Origin: CAYMSO01 sp964393185
GTDB taxonomy: Bacteria > Patescibacteriota > Dojkabacteria > J137
Length of the DNA stretch: 64,000 nt
Direction: 5' to 3'
Assembly: GCA_964393185.1 (NCBI GenBank)
Contig: CAYMSO010000006.1
Coordinates: 34,204-98,203 of the forward strand
Position 1 is the first letter of the stretch. Each line of letters opens with the position of its first letter. Position numbers and translations under genes: made by a program. The notes beneath the pieces were generated by a model. The model did no database searches. It saw nothing but the letters and a program-made list of their open reading frames with translations, and was not told where the DNA came from. Positions 8,124-17,700 of this stretch are shown one piece after another.

Positions 8124-9239
8124 GTGAAGCAACAACAAATTCAATTTGGTCGTGCTGTAAATAAAAAAAAGGATAGTAAATTAACTAACTTCACTAAAAG
8201 TCTAGAATCTTATTTGTTTTATTTTACAATTTTCAAGAAGAAGATTGTAAGCAAGATGTTTTGGGGCAGGAGCTCATATTATAAAAATTTAACGCACATA
8301 ATAATACTTACACTTACCTCTACTATTGTTGTTACAGGAGCTATATACAAGATTAAATCATCCACAGCAAGTGCTCAAAATAAATTATCCTATAATTCGA
8401 ATGTTGTCGGGCAAGATGATCTACTGCAGCAAGGAGGTTCTATAGAAACTGTACTTATTTCTGACCCTAACTCCGGATACATAAAAACTACAAAACATAT
8501 AGTAAAACAAGGAGAAACTTTAGAAAGTATTGCTAATCAATATGGCGTAAGCAAAGATACTGTACGATGGGCTAGTAGCGATATACTTAGCCCATTTACA
8601 GATGCAGTTGAAGTAGGATGGACATTAACAATTCCATCTATTAATGGTGTTTTGTATACGGTAAAGCCAGGCCAAACCCTAGATGATATTATTGCTCAAA
8701 CCAGTATAAATAATGATGAAGCTAATAGATTTAATATTATAGAATTTAATAACCTCGAAGAGCCTTATGTTTTGGCCTCAGGTGAAAAATTATTTATACC
8801 TGATGGCAATCTTAAAAACTCACTACCCGATGGATCTTTGGACATTCCTAGGGGGGTATTTATTGATCCGCTATCGCATCCGGATTGTGTCGGTTATTCG
8901 TATTCCAGGGGCTATACTTGGTATCATAATGCAGTAGATTTAGCACGATGGCCTGGATGCCCAATAGTGTCTGTAGCTAATGGAATAGTAACTTATGCAG
9001 GATGGAGCTCAGCAGGCCAAGGCTACTGGGTTCAAATTGATCATGGTGGTGGAATAAAAACTCAATACTTCCATGGAAGTGGTGAATTTTGGGTAAAAGT
9101 TGGCGATAGAGTTACTCAAGGTCAACCTATTATGATGATGGGTACAACTGGTAATAGTACTGGTGTTCATCTTCACTTTGAACTCTGGAAGAACGGATCC
9201 ACTGTCAATCCATATGGATATGTCCCTTACAATATGTGA
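8124..9239 (+). CDS. LysM-repeat M23 metalloendopeptidase
   Basis: 371 aa. A cytoplasmic N-terminus and one membrane span (about residues 53-72) precede two LysM repeats (HIVKQGETLESIANQYGVS near 127 and YTVKPGQTLDDIIAQTSIN near 177), which bind glycan strands. The C-terminal M23 domain (about 245-365) has the zinc-site pieces WYHNAVDLARWPG (H-x3-D), GIVTYAGWSS and GVHLHFELWKNG. The role is cleavage of peptide cross-links in peptidoglycan during growth or division. The start is GTG. A hairpin with T-tract follows the stop. Confidence 0.93.
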   Translation: MKQQQIQFGRAVNKKKDSKLTNFTKSLESYLFYFTIFKKKIVSKMFWGRSSYYKNLTHIIILTLTSTIVVTGAIYKIKSSTASAQNKLSYNSNVVGQDDLLQQGGSIETVLISDPNSGYIKTTKHIVKQGETLESIANQYGVSKDTVRWASSDILSPFTDAVEVGWTLTIPSINGVLYTVKPGQTLDDIIAQTSINNDEANRFNIIEFNNLEEPYVLASGEKLFIPDGNLKNSLPDGSLDIPRGVFIDPLSHPDCVGYSYSRGYTWYHNAVDLARWPGCPIVSVANGIVTYAGWSSAGQGYWVQIDHGGGIKTQYFHGSGEFWVKVGDRVTQGQPIMMMGTTGNSTGVHLHFELWKNGSTVNPYGYVPYNM

Positions 9240-9275
9240 TTTCTAGGTGTAATATTTGCTTAGAAATTATTTTTT
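9239..9275 (+). terminator. Intrinsic terminator after LysM-M23 gene
   Basis: ATTTCTA (9239-9245) pairs with TAGAAAT (9261-9267) and is followed by TATTTTTTC. It overlaps the last base of the stop codon. The alternative TTG start of the next gene (9256) falls inside it, which supports the ATG at 9292. Confidence 0.65.
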
Positions 9276-9291
9276 CTTTCTACTTTATTAT

Positions 9292-10611
9292 ATGAAAACT
9301 ACGCAAAAACAAAGATTATTATATTACGTGTTATTTTTATTGCTAGTATCTATATTTACAATTCTACTTTGGGTTTTGGACGAAACTTGGGCTTCAAAAG
9401 AATTATCAGTGTCTTTATGGCAAAGATACTTTGGTCAGCTTACAGGTCTTTTAGGCATAATATTTTTATCTTTAAATTACATTTTGTCTACAAGACTGAG
9501 ATTTATAGAAAGATTACTTGGTGGATTGGATAAATTATATATGTATCATATAGTTACAGGGATAACTGGATACATACTTATCTTTTTACATCCTTTATTA
9601 CTTGCATCTAGATATTTTGGCAACTTGGATGTATTTTCAAATTATTATATTATTAATAAATTAGATGCAAGAGGTGTGGGCATACTAGCATTCTGGTTAC
9701 TTACAGTTTTGGTGCTAGCAGCAGGATATAAAAAAATTCCATACCATATTTGGAAATTGATTCATAGATTAATGGGTTTGCCGTTAATATTGATTGGATT
9801 ACATGCATTTCTTATGCAGAATCAATCAGAAACATTATTCATTTTAAGAATTTGGATAATTGCGTGGATAATAATGGCATTTGTTAGCAGAATATATAAG
9901 GAATTATTATATAATTATATAGGGCCAGTTTATAGCTACACAGTTTCTACTATTGAAGTCAAAGGAGATATTACAGAAATCAAATTAATGCCAGTAGCGC
10001 AAAAGATATTTAAATACGTGCCGGGGCAATTTATATTCTTAAAATTTTTGGATAACAGTATAATTAGTTCTGAACAACATCCGTATACTCTATCTTCTTG
10101 TCCAACAGATAATTTTCTTCGAATCTCATCAAAAAAACTTGGTGATTGGTCTTCCAAACTATCATTTGCAATGGTCAATAATAAGGTAAAAATTTGGGGT
10201 CCATACGGCCAATTTACTTTGTCTGCTCTTAGAAAATCAGAAAAAGTTATTTGTATTGCCGGCGGAATTGGTATAACGCCCTTTCTCAGTATTATTAGAG
10301 AAGAAGTCAATAATCCTATAGGTCGGAACTTACATTTAATATACTCGTGTAAAAACGAAACAGAAGCAGTTTATTTGAACGAAATAAAAGAATTGATAGC
10401 TAATGTTGAACACATTAAACTAACTGAGCATTTTTCTGATACTCAAGGCTTTATGAATGCTGAGTACATAGATAAAACTGTTGGAGGATTTCAGGATGCA
10501 GTCTTTATGCTATGCGGTCCAATGCAAATGCTTAAAGCAATTAGGAATCAATTAAAAGAAGTAGGCGTAAGAGCCGAAGATATTGTTTATGAATTATTTG
10601 AATTCAGATGA
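9292..10611 (+). CDS. Ferric-reductase-like transmembrane flavohaem oxidoreductase (FNR type)
   Basis: 439 aa from the ATG at 9292; the frame is open to a TTG at 9256, but that lies in a terminator. About six membrane spans contain His residues placed to hold haem (MYHIVTGITGYILIFLHP and IWKLIHRLMGLPLILIGLHAF). A cytoplasmic FAD/NAD module follows, with GQFIFLKF, HPYTLSSCP (flavin), WGPYGQFTL, CIAGGIGITPFLSII (NAD pyrophosphate loop), YSCKNETEAVY and MLCGPMQML. It would move electrons from NAD(P)H across the membrane to ferric iron, oxygen or another acceptor. No partner gene is adjacent. tRNA-Gln starts 3 nt beyond its stop on the other strand. Confidence 0.88.
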   Translation: MKTTQKQRLLYYVLFLLLVSIFTILLWVLDETWASKELSVSLWQRYFGQLTGLLGIIFLSLNYILSTRLRFIERLLGGLDKLYMYHIVTGITGYILIFLHPLLLASRYFGNLDVFSNYYIINKLDARGVGILAFWLLTVLVLAAGYKKIPYHIWKLIHRLMGLPLILIGLHAFLMQNQSETLFILRIWIIAWIIMAFVSRIYKELLYNYIGPVYSYTVSTIEVKGDITEIKLMPVAQKIFKYVPGQFIFLKFLDNSIISSEQHPYTLSSCPTDNFLRISSKKLGDWSSKLSFAMVNNKVKIWGPYGQFTLSALRKSEKVICIAGGIGITPFLSIIREEVNNPIGRNLHLIYSCKNETEAVYLNEIKELIANVEHIKLTEHFSDTQGFMNAEYIDKTVGGFQDAVFMLCGPMQMLKAIRNQLKEVGVRAEDIVYELFEFR

Positions 10612-10614
10612 GAT

Positions 10615-10685
10615 TTCGGAGACTAGGACTCGAACCTAGATTGGCGGTGCCAGAAACCGCAGTCCTACCATTAGACGATCTCCGA
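10615..10685 (-). tRNA. tRNA-Gln(CTG), no encoded CCA
   Basis: Read on the minus strand, acceptor TCGGAGA pairs with TCTCCGA. The anticodon stem GCGGT/ACCGC encloses loop TTCTGGC (anticodon CTG). The T-arm CTAGG/CCTAG has loop TTCGAGT. Discriminator A (10615) is followed by AT, not CCA, unlike the tRNA-Lys in this window, so the CCA tail must be added after transcription. GatC is encoded at 22.4 kb; indirect Gln charging by GatCAB is possible but not shown here. Confidence 0.93.
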
Positions 10686-10687
10686 AT

Positions 10688-11503
10688 CTAAATAAAATAA
10701 AAAATTGAAAGAGTAATCACCAAAACAACAAAGTATTTTAACAGATCTTCCTTAAATTTTCCTGTGTTTACAACTAAAAGATGTTTCAAGGCAATATAGT
10801 TACAAAAAGTTATCAATAACGCAATTTCTAATGGCTCTAGTATAGAATTATAATTATTGTAAATAAACGCAAAACTTACAAATGCAGTAAGTCCAGTAAT
10901 TTTCAAAATGAGTGCATTAGTTATTTTCTTTGAATAAGTTATTTTGAAAAGAAATAATATGTAAGTTATTACAAAAAATAAACTACCAAACAATAAATTA
11001 CTTAACTCTTTTACCTGTACACTCGCTGCTAAGAAAAATATTGTTAATAAAATAAAATAAAAATGTGTAACGTCGTAAACTGTGTTTAGTCTATTAATTT
11101 TTAAAATTGGCTTAAATTCAACTGTTTTGGAATTTAATAAGAGACTATATGTAACCAAAAAAAACAAAATTGATAAAAATAAAACGCTTGATTTTTCCAA
11201 ATCATAAGCTGATATAATTCCCAAGCAAAATATATTAAATATATTGAAAGTATATATATTGATTAGTTCCTTGGTATTAAACTTGCTTAGATCTGCTAAT
11301 AGTAAATTTTCCTTTTCAAAAGAATTTCTAGAAATTCCAATAGAAACTTGAGTAATGTAAACAATTATTGCGATTAGAATGAGTAGCAATGAATACTTCT
11401 TTGAATCTATGTTTGTATAACCCAATCCACCAAGCACTGTAGCCATCGTTATGGCACCAGCAACTAAATAACTTACTAATACTTTTTTAAAACTTTCCAT
11501 CAT
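10688..11503 (-). CDS. Polytopic membrane protein, unknown
   Basis: 271 aa with about nine hydrophobic spans and short connecting loops; no catalytic motif is visible. No family is recognised. The stop lies 2 nt beyond the 5' end of tRNA-Gln, so its transcript could run into the tRNA. The ATG choice rests on a Met-Met-Glu start with a charged cytoplasmic N-terminus. It diverges from the next membrane-protein gene across a 128-nt gap. Confidence 0.7.
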   Translation of the reverse strand: MMESFKKVLVSYLVAGAITMATVLGGLGYTNIDSKKYSLLLILIAIIVYITQVSIGISRNSFEKENLLLADLSKFNTKELINIYTFNIFNIFCLGIISAYDLEKSSVLFLSILFFLVTYSLLLNSKTVEFKPILKINRLNTVYDVTHFYFILLTIFFLAASVQVKELSNLLFGSLFFVITYILFLFKITYSKKITNALILKITGLTAFVSFAFIYNNYNSILEPLEIALLITFCNYIALKHLLVVNTGKFKEDLLKYFVVLVITLSIFYFI

Positions 11504-11631
11504 TTTCAGTTAACTTCAAACTTAATTTATACTATTATATTTAATAAAATAATGCTATATTAACTTAATTTGGCAAAACTACTACACAAATAACTGTAAA
11601 ATATTACTTACTTAGCAAGTCATTTATTAAT

Positions 11632-13149
11632 ATGAAAAAAATAGAGTTACAACTATCTAATAACAAACGCCATACTATTAGTATTAATATACCTGACATA
11701 AATAATAAAACTTTCCTGGGCAAATTACACGCTTTTCTTGGATATGTTGGAACCAATATACTTTTTTTATATTTATTTATCTTTTCGTTAAGTTTTTTAT
11801 TCTTTTCGTCTAGAACTTACGAAACATCTGCGTTTCTGGCTTTCTTGGTTGCGCAGCTAACTTTGATAACAATAATCGTATTATCTCTTATTATTTCTGG
11901 AAGTAAGAGCTTTTTAGATCCCCATGGTTTTTTGGCCATACTAATCTTTGCATTAGTTATAACCGCTAGTAGCTTACTAGTTGATCAAGAAACTTCTTAT
12001 AGAACTTTTGGCAATGGTGGTGTTAAATCACTTTCCGGTATAGCTGTTATGAGCTATGTATCTTTGTATTTAAGTATTAACATTTTTGCCAGATACAAAT
12101 ATCAGGTAAAGCAGGTTGTGCATTTAGTTATAGCTTCAATGCTTTTGTTAATTACGTACATTGCATTGAAAGAATACAGTCTATTTGGAGTATTCTTTTT
12201 GATTGCCTGTTTGCCTATTGCATTATTAACTTTAAACACAGCTAGCAAAAAATTATATTTATTATTGTTTATATTATTTACTAGCGTTTATATTATATTT
12301 ACCTATGAGCCTTTAGACTACAAAGTATATGTACCTGTTTTAGTATATCTGCTTATTACATCTTTAGTAATTGCACTACCAGTATTTATTATTGACCACT
12401 CTCTATTGGTAAAGTTAGTTAAATCCGTGCAATACCATACTTCTCGAATATTAAATAGCAAAACAAAAAATATTGAAGAAGCGCAGAACATTGTACAATC
12501 GAATCTTAATAAAATAGCTGTACTACTAAGTCCGATCATGATTCTTGCTATCATAATTTATATGTTTTCTAAGGATAATAATTCATTTATGCTGATTGAG
12601 AACCTTCCAGATACTTTATCGTTCATTTTTGATGATTTAAAAAACAGTTCTTCAAATCTGGCTCCACTTTTGGGACGCGGAGCAGATAATATTTCTATCA
12701 ATGGTACTATATTAGAAAACGTTTTTATAACTCAAGGAATAGCAGGCTTAGTGGCCTATATTGGTTTATGGTTCTACGGAATTTCAAGCTCTCTTAACTT
12801 ATTTATAAGAGAATTCAGAAATAGATCTGAATATTACCCATATGCTGCTGCTATGCTTGGAATCATTACTCTAGTGCCATTGTTGTTTACAGTATCGAAT
12901 CCTGGTTTTCTGCTATTTGTACTATGGTGGCTTGCTTTATCTTTGGTTTCTGTAATGTGGGTTGACAGGAATGATGTGAATAGAAATGATTTTATAATCA
13001 AAGATTCGGAAATACTAAACTTAACAGGTAACTTGATAAAGATTGAAAATTTGAATAAATCTACACTTAATTATATATTGTTAGTGGTAACAATAATAAC
13101 CTATATATTTTGTGTATATTGGGTGTTGACAACAAAAACTATAATATAA
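11632..13149 (+). CDS. Large polytopic membrane protein, unknown (Wzy/O-antigen-ligase-like layout)
   Basis: 505 aa. A soluble N-terminal 35 residues precede at least eleven hydrophobic spans. A large loop after the middle spans contains LGRGADNISINGTILENVF followed by GIAGLVAYIGLWFY, reminiscent of the periplasmic loop and following helix in Wzy/O-antigen-ligase-type glycan polymerases. The similarity is weak and could reflect composition only. The next gene starts 13 nt downstream, suggesting one transcript. Confidence 0.6.
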   Translation: MKKIELQLSNNKRHTISINIPDINNKTFLGKLHAFLGYVGTNILFLYLFIFSLSFLFFSSRTYETSAFLAFLVAQLTLITIIVLSLIISGSKSFLDPHGFLAILIFALVITASSLLVDQETSYRTFGNGGVKSLSGIAVMSYVSLYLSINIFARYKYQVKQVVHLVIASMLLLITYIALKEYSLFGVFFLIACLPIALLTLNTASKKLYLLLFILFTSVYIIFTYEPLDYKVYVPVLVYLLITSLVIALPVFIIDHSLLVKLVKSVQYHTSRILNSKTKNIEEAQNIVQSNLNKIAVLLSPIMILAIIIYMFSKDNNSFMLIENLPDTLSFIFDDLKNSSSNLAPLLGRGADNISINGTILENVFITQGIAGLVAYIGLWFYGISSSLNLFIREFRNRSEYYPYAAAMLGIITLVPLLFTVSNPGFLLFVLWWLALSLVSVMWVDRNDVNRNDFIIKDSEILNLTGNLIKIENLNKSTLNYILLVVTIITYIFCVYWVLTTKTII

Positions 13150-13162
13150 TAACCATTAGAAA

Positions 13163-13459
13163 ATGTTGAATAAATTATTTTTTATAATTCTAAGATCAGT
13201 AGCGATTCCAGTTGCAGCTATTTATTTATTAAGTAGAACTGCACTAGGAGAAGAAGGAGCTTTAATAGCAGTTGGTCTGGCTTTATTAGTAGTGAACTTA
13301 ATAGGTATAGCTTTAAATATGTTAAAACTATTAGGTAATACATTAATGCTAAAACCTGGCGCTGTAGTTTACTATATATTTTCTATAATAATTCAAGCTA
13401 TTAGTGTACTTCTAATCTGGGGTTATTACTTCTCGGAATACCAAGGTATATTTGAATAA
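13163..13459 (+). CDS. Small three-span membrane protein, unknown
   Basis: 98 aa with three hydrophobic segments and almost no soluble part. It lies between the large membrane protein and the yhaM-like gene with gaps of 13 and 4 nt, so all three are probably cotranscribed. No family is recognised. Confidence 0.6.
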   Translation: MLNKLFFIILRSVAIPVAAIYLLSRTALGEEGALIAVGLALLVVNLIGIALNMLKLLGNTLMLKPGAVVYYIFSIIIQAISVLLIWGYYFSEYQGIFE

Positions 13460-13463
13460 CAAT

Positions 13464-14510
13464 ATGAAAACAACTTACGTTAAAGATTTAGAAACTAATC
13501 AAATAGTTACCGATGAACCATTTCTGGTTTGTGCTTGTGAAAGAGCTGAAGATAAGAATGGTAAAGCATATTTTAAACTTACTCTTGGAGATATTAGCGG
13601 CAAAGTGGAAGCTAAGATCTGGAGTGATAAGCTTGAGTCAATTGAGCCAAAAATTTTAAAAACTGGCAATATTTTGAAGGTTTCTGGAAAAGTATCGGAA
13701 TATAAAGGTATAAAGCAGATGACTATATTAGCAGCTTCGAGAGTAGATGATTTTAAATTGAGTGAATTTTTGGAATCAAGTATGTTTGACGCAGAAGAAA
13801 TGTTTAAAGAATTACTATTGGTGGTTGAAGCAATTAAAAATAACGGAATAAGAAAAGTCTTAAAGAGAATTTTGGACGATAAAGATATATCTTCTAGATT
13901 AAAATATTGGCCAGCTTCTAAAGCAATACATCATGATTTTAGATCAGGACTACTACAGCACATTATGGAAATGATAACAGTAGCCAAAGGATTAGACAGA
14001 TTTTATCCAGATGCAAATTTTGATATTTTAATTGCTGGAATAATATTACACGATATAGGAAAACTGTACGAGCTAGATGGGAAAGATCTTTCTACACCAT
14101 ATACAAAAGCTGGTACATTGTTAGGCCATATTTTTATAGGAACGAGATTATTTGAAAAATTCGCTGAAAATGATCTACCAGAAGATATAAAACTACATAT
14201 AATGCATTTGATTCTGTCCCATCACGGCAAGCATGAATTTGGTTCTCCTGTGCTTCCTGCTACAGTCGAAGCTTTAATGCTTCATCATATAGATAATGTA
14301 TCGGCTAAACCTAGAACCGCAGATAGTTTTATAAAACAGTCAGCAGGATCTGATGGATTTACAAGTAGAAACTTATGGTTAGAAAATGCAAGGTTATGGA
14401 ATTTTAAAATGCCTCCAGATGAATTAACAGATGCTACTGAAAATTCTTATAATATAGAAGAGCATGAGAGTGACCAAGAACAGGATTCCGACCAAATTCC
14501 ACTAGTTTGA
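13464..14510 (+). CDS. YhaM-like 3'-5' exoribonuclease (OB fold + HD domain)
   Basis: 348 aa from ATG 13464 (an in-frame TTG at 13452 overlaps the previous gene). An N-terminal OB-fold (about residues 15-100: FLVCACERAEDKNGK, YFKLTLGDISGKVEAKIW) resembles the nucleic-acid-binding part of YhaM. The HD-phosphohydrolase domain shows HHDFRSGLLQHIMEM, IILHDIGKLYEL, GHIFIG, HLILSHHGKHEFGSP and EALMLHHIDN, the full set of metal-binding His/Asp. Role: RNA turnover from the 3' end. The last 20 residues are acidic and Gln-rich. It converges on a small membrane gene with one base between the stops. Confidence 0.88.
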   Translation: MKTTYVKDLETNQIVTDEPFLVCACERAEDKNGKAYFKLTLGDISGKVEAKIWSDKLESIEPKILKTGNILKVSGKVSEYKGIKQMTILAASRVDDFKLSEFLESSMFDAEEMFKELLLVVEAIKNNGIRKVLKRILDDKDISSRLKYWPASKAIHHDFRSGLLQHIMEMITVAKGLDRFYPDANFDILIAGIILHDIGKLYELDGKDLSTPYTKAGTLLGHIFIGTRLFEKFAENDLPEDIKLHIMHLILSHHGKHEFGSPVLPATVEALMLHHIDNVSAKPRTADSFIKQSAGSDGFTSRNLWLENARLWNFKMPPDELTDATENSYNIEEHESDQEQDSDQIPLV

Positions 14511-14511
14511 T

Positions 14512-14745
14512 CTAAGTAGTTATTGTTTTTTCTTTCATTGCGTATGCTAGCAATAAAGTTGCAAACAAAAATTCGTTTCCAAATAGTATAAATATTAGGA
14601 TAAAATTTTTAATTACAAAGTAGCTTAATAATAACATTGCTAATTGAGCAAATAAGTAACCCCAAACACATAACCATCCCTCAAAACTTGCTGGTCTAGG
14701 GATTGTTTGATCTACTGTTTTTTTAAACCAAAATTGTGAGTACAT
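14512..14745 (-). CDS. Small two-span membrane protein coupled to helicase gene
   Basis: 77 aa with two hydrophobic segments (about residues 27-47 and 49-70). Its ATG shares one base with the TAA of the helicase-nuclease gene (TAATG on the minus strand, 14743-14747), so translation is coupled. No family is recognised and no reason for pairing with a DNA helicase is evident from the sequence. Confidence 0.6.
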   Translation of the reverse strand: MYSQFWFKKTVDQTIPRPASFEGWLCVWGYLFAQLAMLLLSYFVIKNFILIFILFGNEFLFATLLLAYAMKEKTITT

Positions 14746-17700
14746 TAGTAGATTATATCTGTTTCGTCTGGAAATTCAAGATTTCTAATTCTCTTGACCA
14801 CTTCGCAGATTAAATCTTTTAGCTTCTCTACATCTTCACTTGCGATTTGAAAGTTATGTTTTACAAATTTACCACTTTGATTAGGTTTAATAAAATCAAT
14901 CTCGGCTTCTGTTATATTGTATTTAGACTTTGCAAAAGCTTTTCCCGGTCTAAAATAATCATCCAGATCGCCTAAAAGTTTGTAGAATACAAGTTGATTC
15001 CACTCTGAACCAATTGAATTTTGAGTATTTCCTAAAATATCGTTACGACTTTTACTTCGTCCAGTTTTATAATCAATAACCTTTACTTCGTTTGTTGTAG
15101 GATTTAAAAGCACTATTTTGTCTATTCTTCCACTAATGCAAATGGGATTTCCACCAAATTTGTCTGGCAAGTAGACTTTATGCGAAGAGAAATTATATTC
15201 TGTTTCTAACGCTTTTTCGAAGTTACCTTTCAATATTACTTCATCGTAATACTTGGCAAGATGATTCTTACCTTCGACCAGAGTTTTTTCAAATTCATCT
15301 TCGCCATAAAATTCTTTTACTAAATTTTCTTCGTAATTCTTTAATAAAAAATCTACTGACTGAAAGCTAGTGCCATCAAAGGATTTATCAAGCTTTTCAA
15401 GTGCATAGTGGATTGCAGTACCCATAGCAGCTTCTTTTGTTTTAGATTTAGGTACTTTTATTAATTTTTCTTCTTTAAATCTTTTTGGTGATTCTAGATA
15501 CAAGTTAAGATCACTTGGTGTTAGTTTCAATTTTTCTATTTGTTCTTGCAAAAAGCACTTTTCTTCTTCTGAATAATCTGGCTTTGGTAACGGAGCCAAC
15601 TTAACTTTTAAATCTTCGATGTCTAGTTTAAGTTCTTCTGATGTTTTGGAAGATTTATTATCTACCAGACTAGGATCCAGTTCGGTTAGAAACTGTGTCT
15701 GTGTGTGCAAGGCACTTGTTCCATTTTGGATATATTCATCAGCATAAGTAAAGTACACTTTTTCTTTTGCTCGAGTGATCGCTACAAAAAATAATCGTCT
15801 CTCATCCTCCAAGATAAGTTGCTTTTCGTCAAGTTCCAATTCAGTTTGATAGAAAACTTCTTTAGGTAAAATTGAATAAGCGCTTCTGGTTGATCCCCAA
15901 TTTTTGTCTGTAGCTTTAATTATAAAAACATATTTAAATTCAAGTCCTTTACTGCTATGTGCAGTCATCAAATTTACTGTATCTTGCTGTGAATTTGTTT
16001 TTGGCAAAGATAATTTGATTGAATTTTCTTCCATTATATTGATGTCGTTAAGCAATTCACCTAATTTTATTTCTTGATCAACGCTGTATTGAGATTTAGC
16101 ATATTCGTAAAAAGTATTTAGGGCTATAATGTTTTCGAAACCTGCGTTGAGTGCGTCTTCATTTTTTATTAATGCGAAATCCCTTATGCCAAAATCATTG
16201 ATTAGCTTTTCGATAAATCTAGGCAAGGTTAGATTAAACTGGCATTTATGCATTTCTACTATTCGATTGAAAAAATTGAATATCTGCTGAGTACGTTCCT
16301 CATTCTGAATAATTGCCAAAATTTCTTCTCGATTAGAGATTAGATCAATTAATTTAGTCTTGCTATCTGCAGCTGCGCGAGTAATCTTGTATACATTAAT
16401 AGCAGGTATTTGATTAAACTCGTAAAGCATAACTTCGTATAGTAAATTATTTATATCTTTACTATACAAGTGTATGAGTTTGAGTAAATTAACAATTTGT
16501 TTTATAAAAGTGTTATCGAAAAGTTGTTTACTACTATCTAGCTTCGTAGGTATACCTGATTTAATCAATACTTCGTTTATATCTTCTGCATGAGAATTCC
16601 TTCTAAACAATACTGCAATTTCTGAATACTCTACTCCACTTTCGTGTAATTTTGCTATTTCCTTTGCTACAAAAAAGTTTTCTTCGTCAGCGTTTCTAAA
16701 TTCATAGATTTCTGCTTTTAATCCAGTTGACGTTGAAATTGATTTTAATTTTTTATTCAGTTCGGGTTTGTAGGTTGTTAAACGTGTTTGATTATTCTGA
16801 ATTAGCGAGTGTGCCAAATCTAAGATGAGCTGGCTAGATCTATAATTTGTTAGGGTTGGTATTGTAGCAACTTTCTGATAATTTTTCTCGAAAAACAATA
16901 TGTTTGCTAAACTAGCTCCCTGAAACCTATAAATTGCTTGATCATCATCTCCTACAACAAATATATTTGGTGTATCATCCCAATTAGTAAGTAATCTTAA
17001 TATTTCATTTTGGCTTCCGTTTGTATCCTGATACTCATCAACATGTATGTATAGGTATCTTTCCTGATAATGTGCTAACAATTCATCGTCAGTTTTAAAT
17101 TTTTCTATAACAAACATAATCATATCTTCATAATCATAAAATCCTTCCTCTAAAAGCATCTCCTGATATTTTTGGTAAATATCAGCAAGTTCTAAAATTG
17201 TTTCAAGTTTTTCTAATTCTGATTGCCACTTTTTTGTTGGTTCACCATTTTTTAGCTTAATGTTTTCCTTGTGATTATTGATCAATTCATGTGTAATCTC
17301 TCTTAGCTTATTTGGAGCTATAGCTTCTTTTTTTAAATCTTGAATTGATTTGATAATGTCCCACTGTTTGGAATATTTGTTGTGAAAAGGTATAAGTGTT
17401 CGTTTGTTAAATGGATCTTCCAGCTGATCTATAATTTTCTGAATAATTTTGAGCCTGTTTAATTCATCAAGCTGTATTAATTCTTTAGAAAAGGCAAACT
17501 TTTCCTGAAATGTTTGTATTACCTCATTTGAAAATCCATGGAAAGTGCTTATGGTGACTTGATACGCTGCCGATCCTATAAATTTAAATAATCTTTCTCG
17601 CATTGCTTTAACGCCAGCTTCTGTAAATGTTAGACATAGAATGTTTTGGGCCGATACATCTGTTTTTTTTAGTATATTTGCAATCCTAAGCGCTAGAATT

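Noticed and set aside
9256..9291. TTG 9256 as start of the ferric-reductase-like protein
   Set aside because: It lies in the loop of the upstream terminator, and the ATG at 9292 gives a normal basic N-terminus before the first span.
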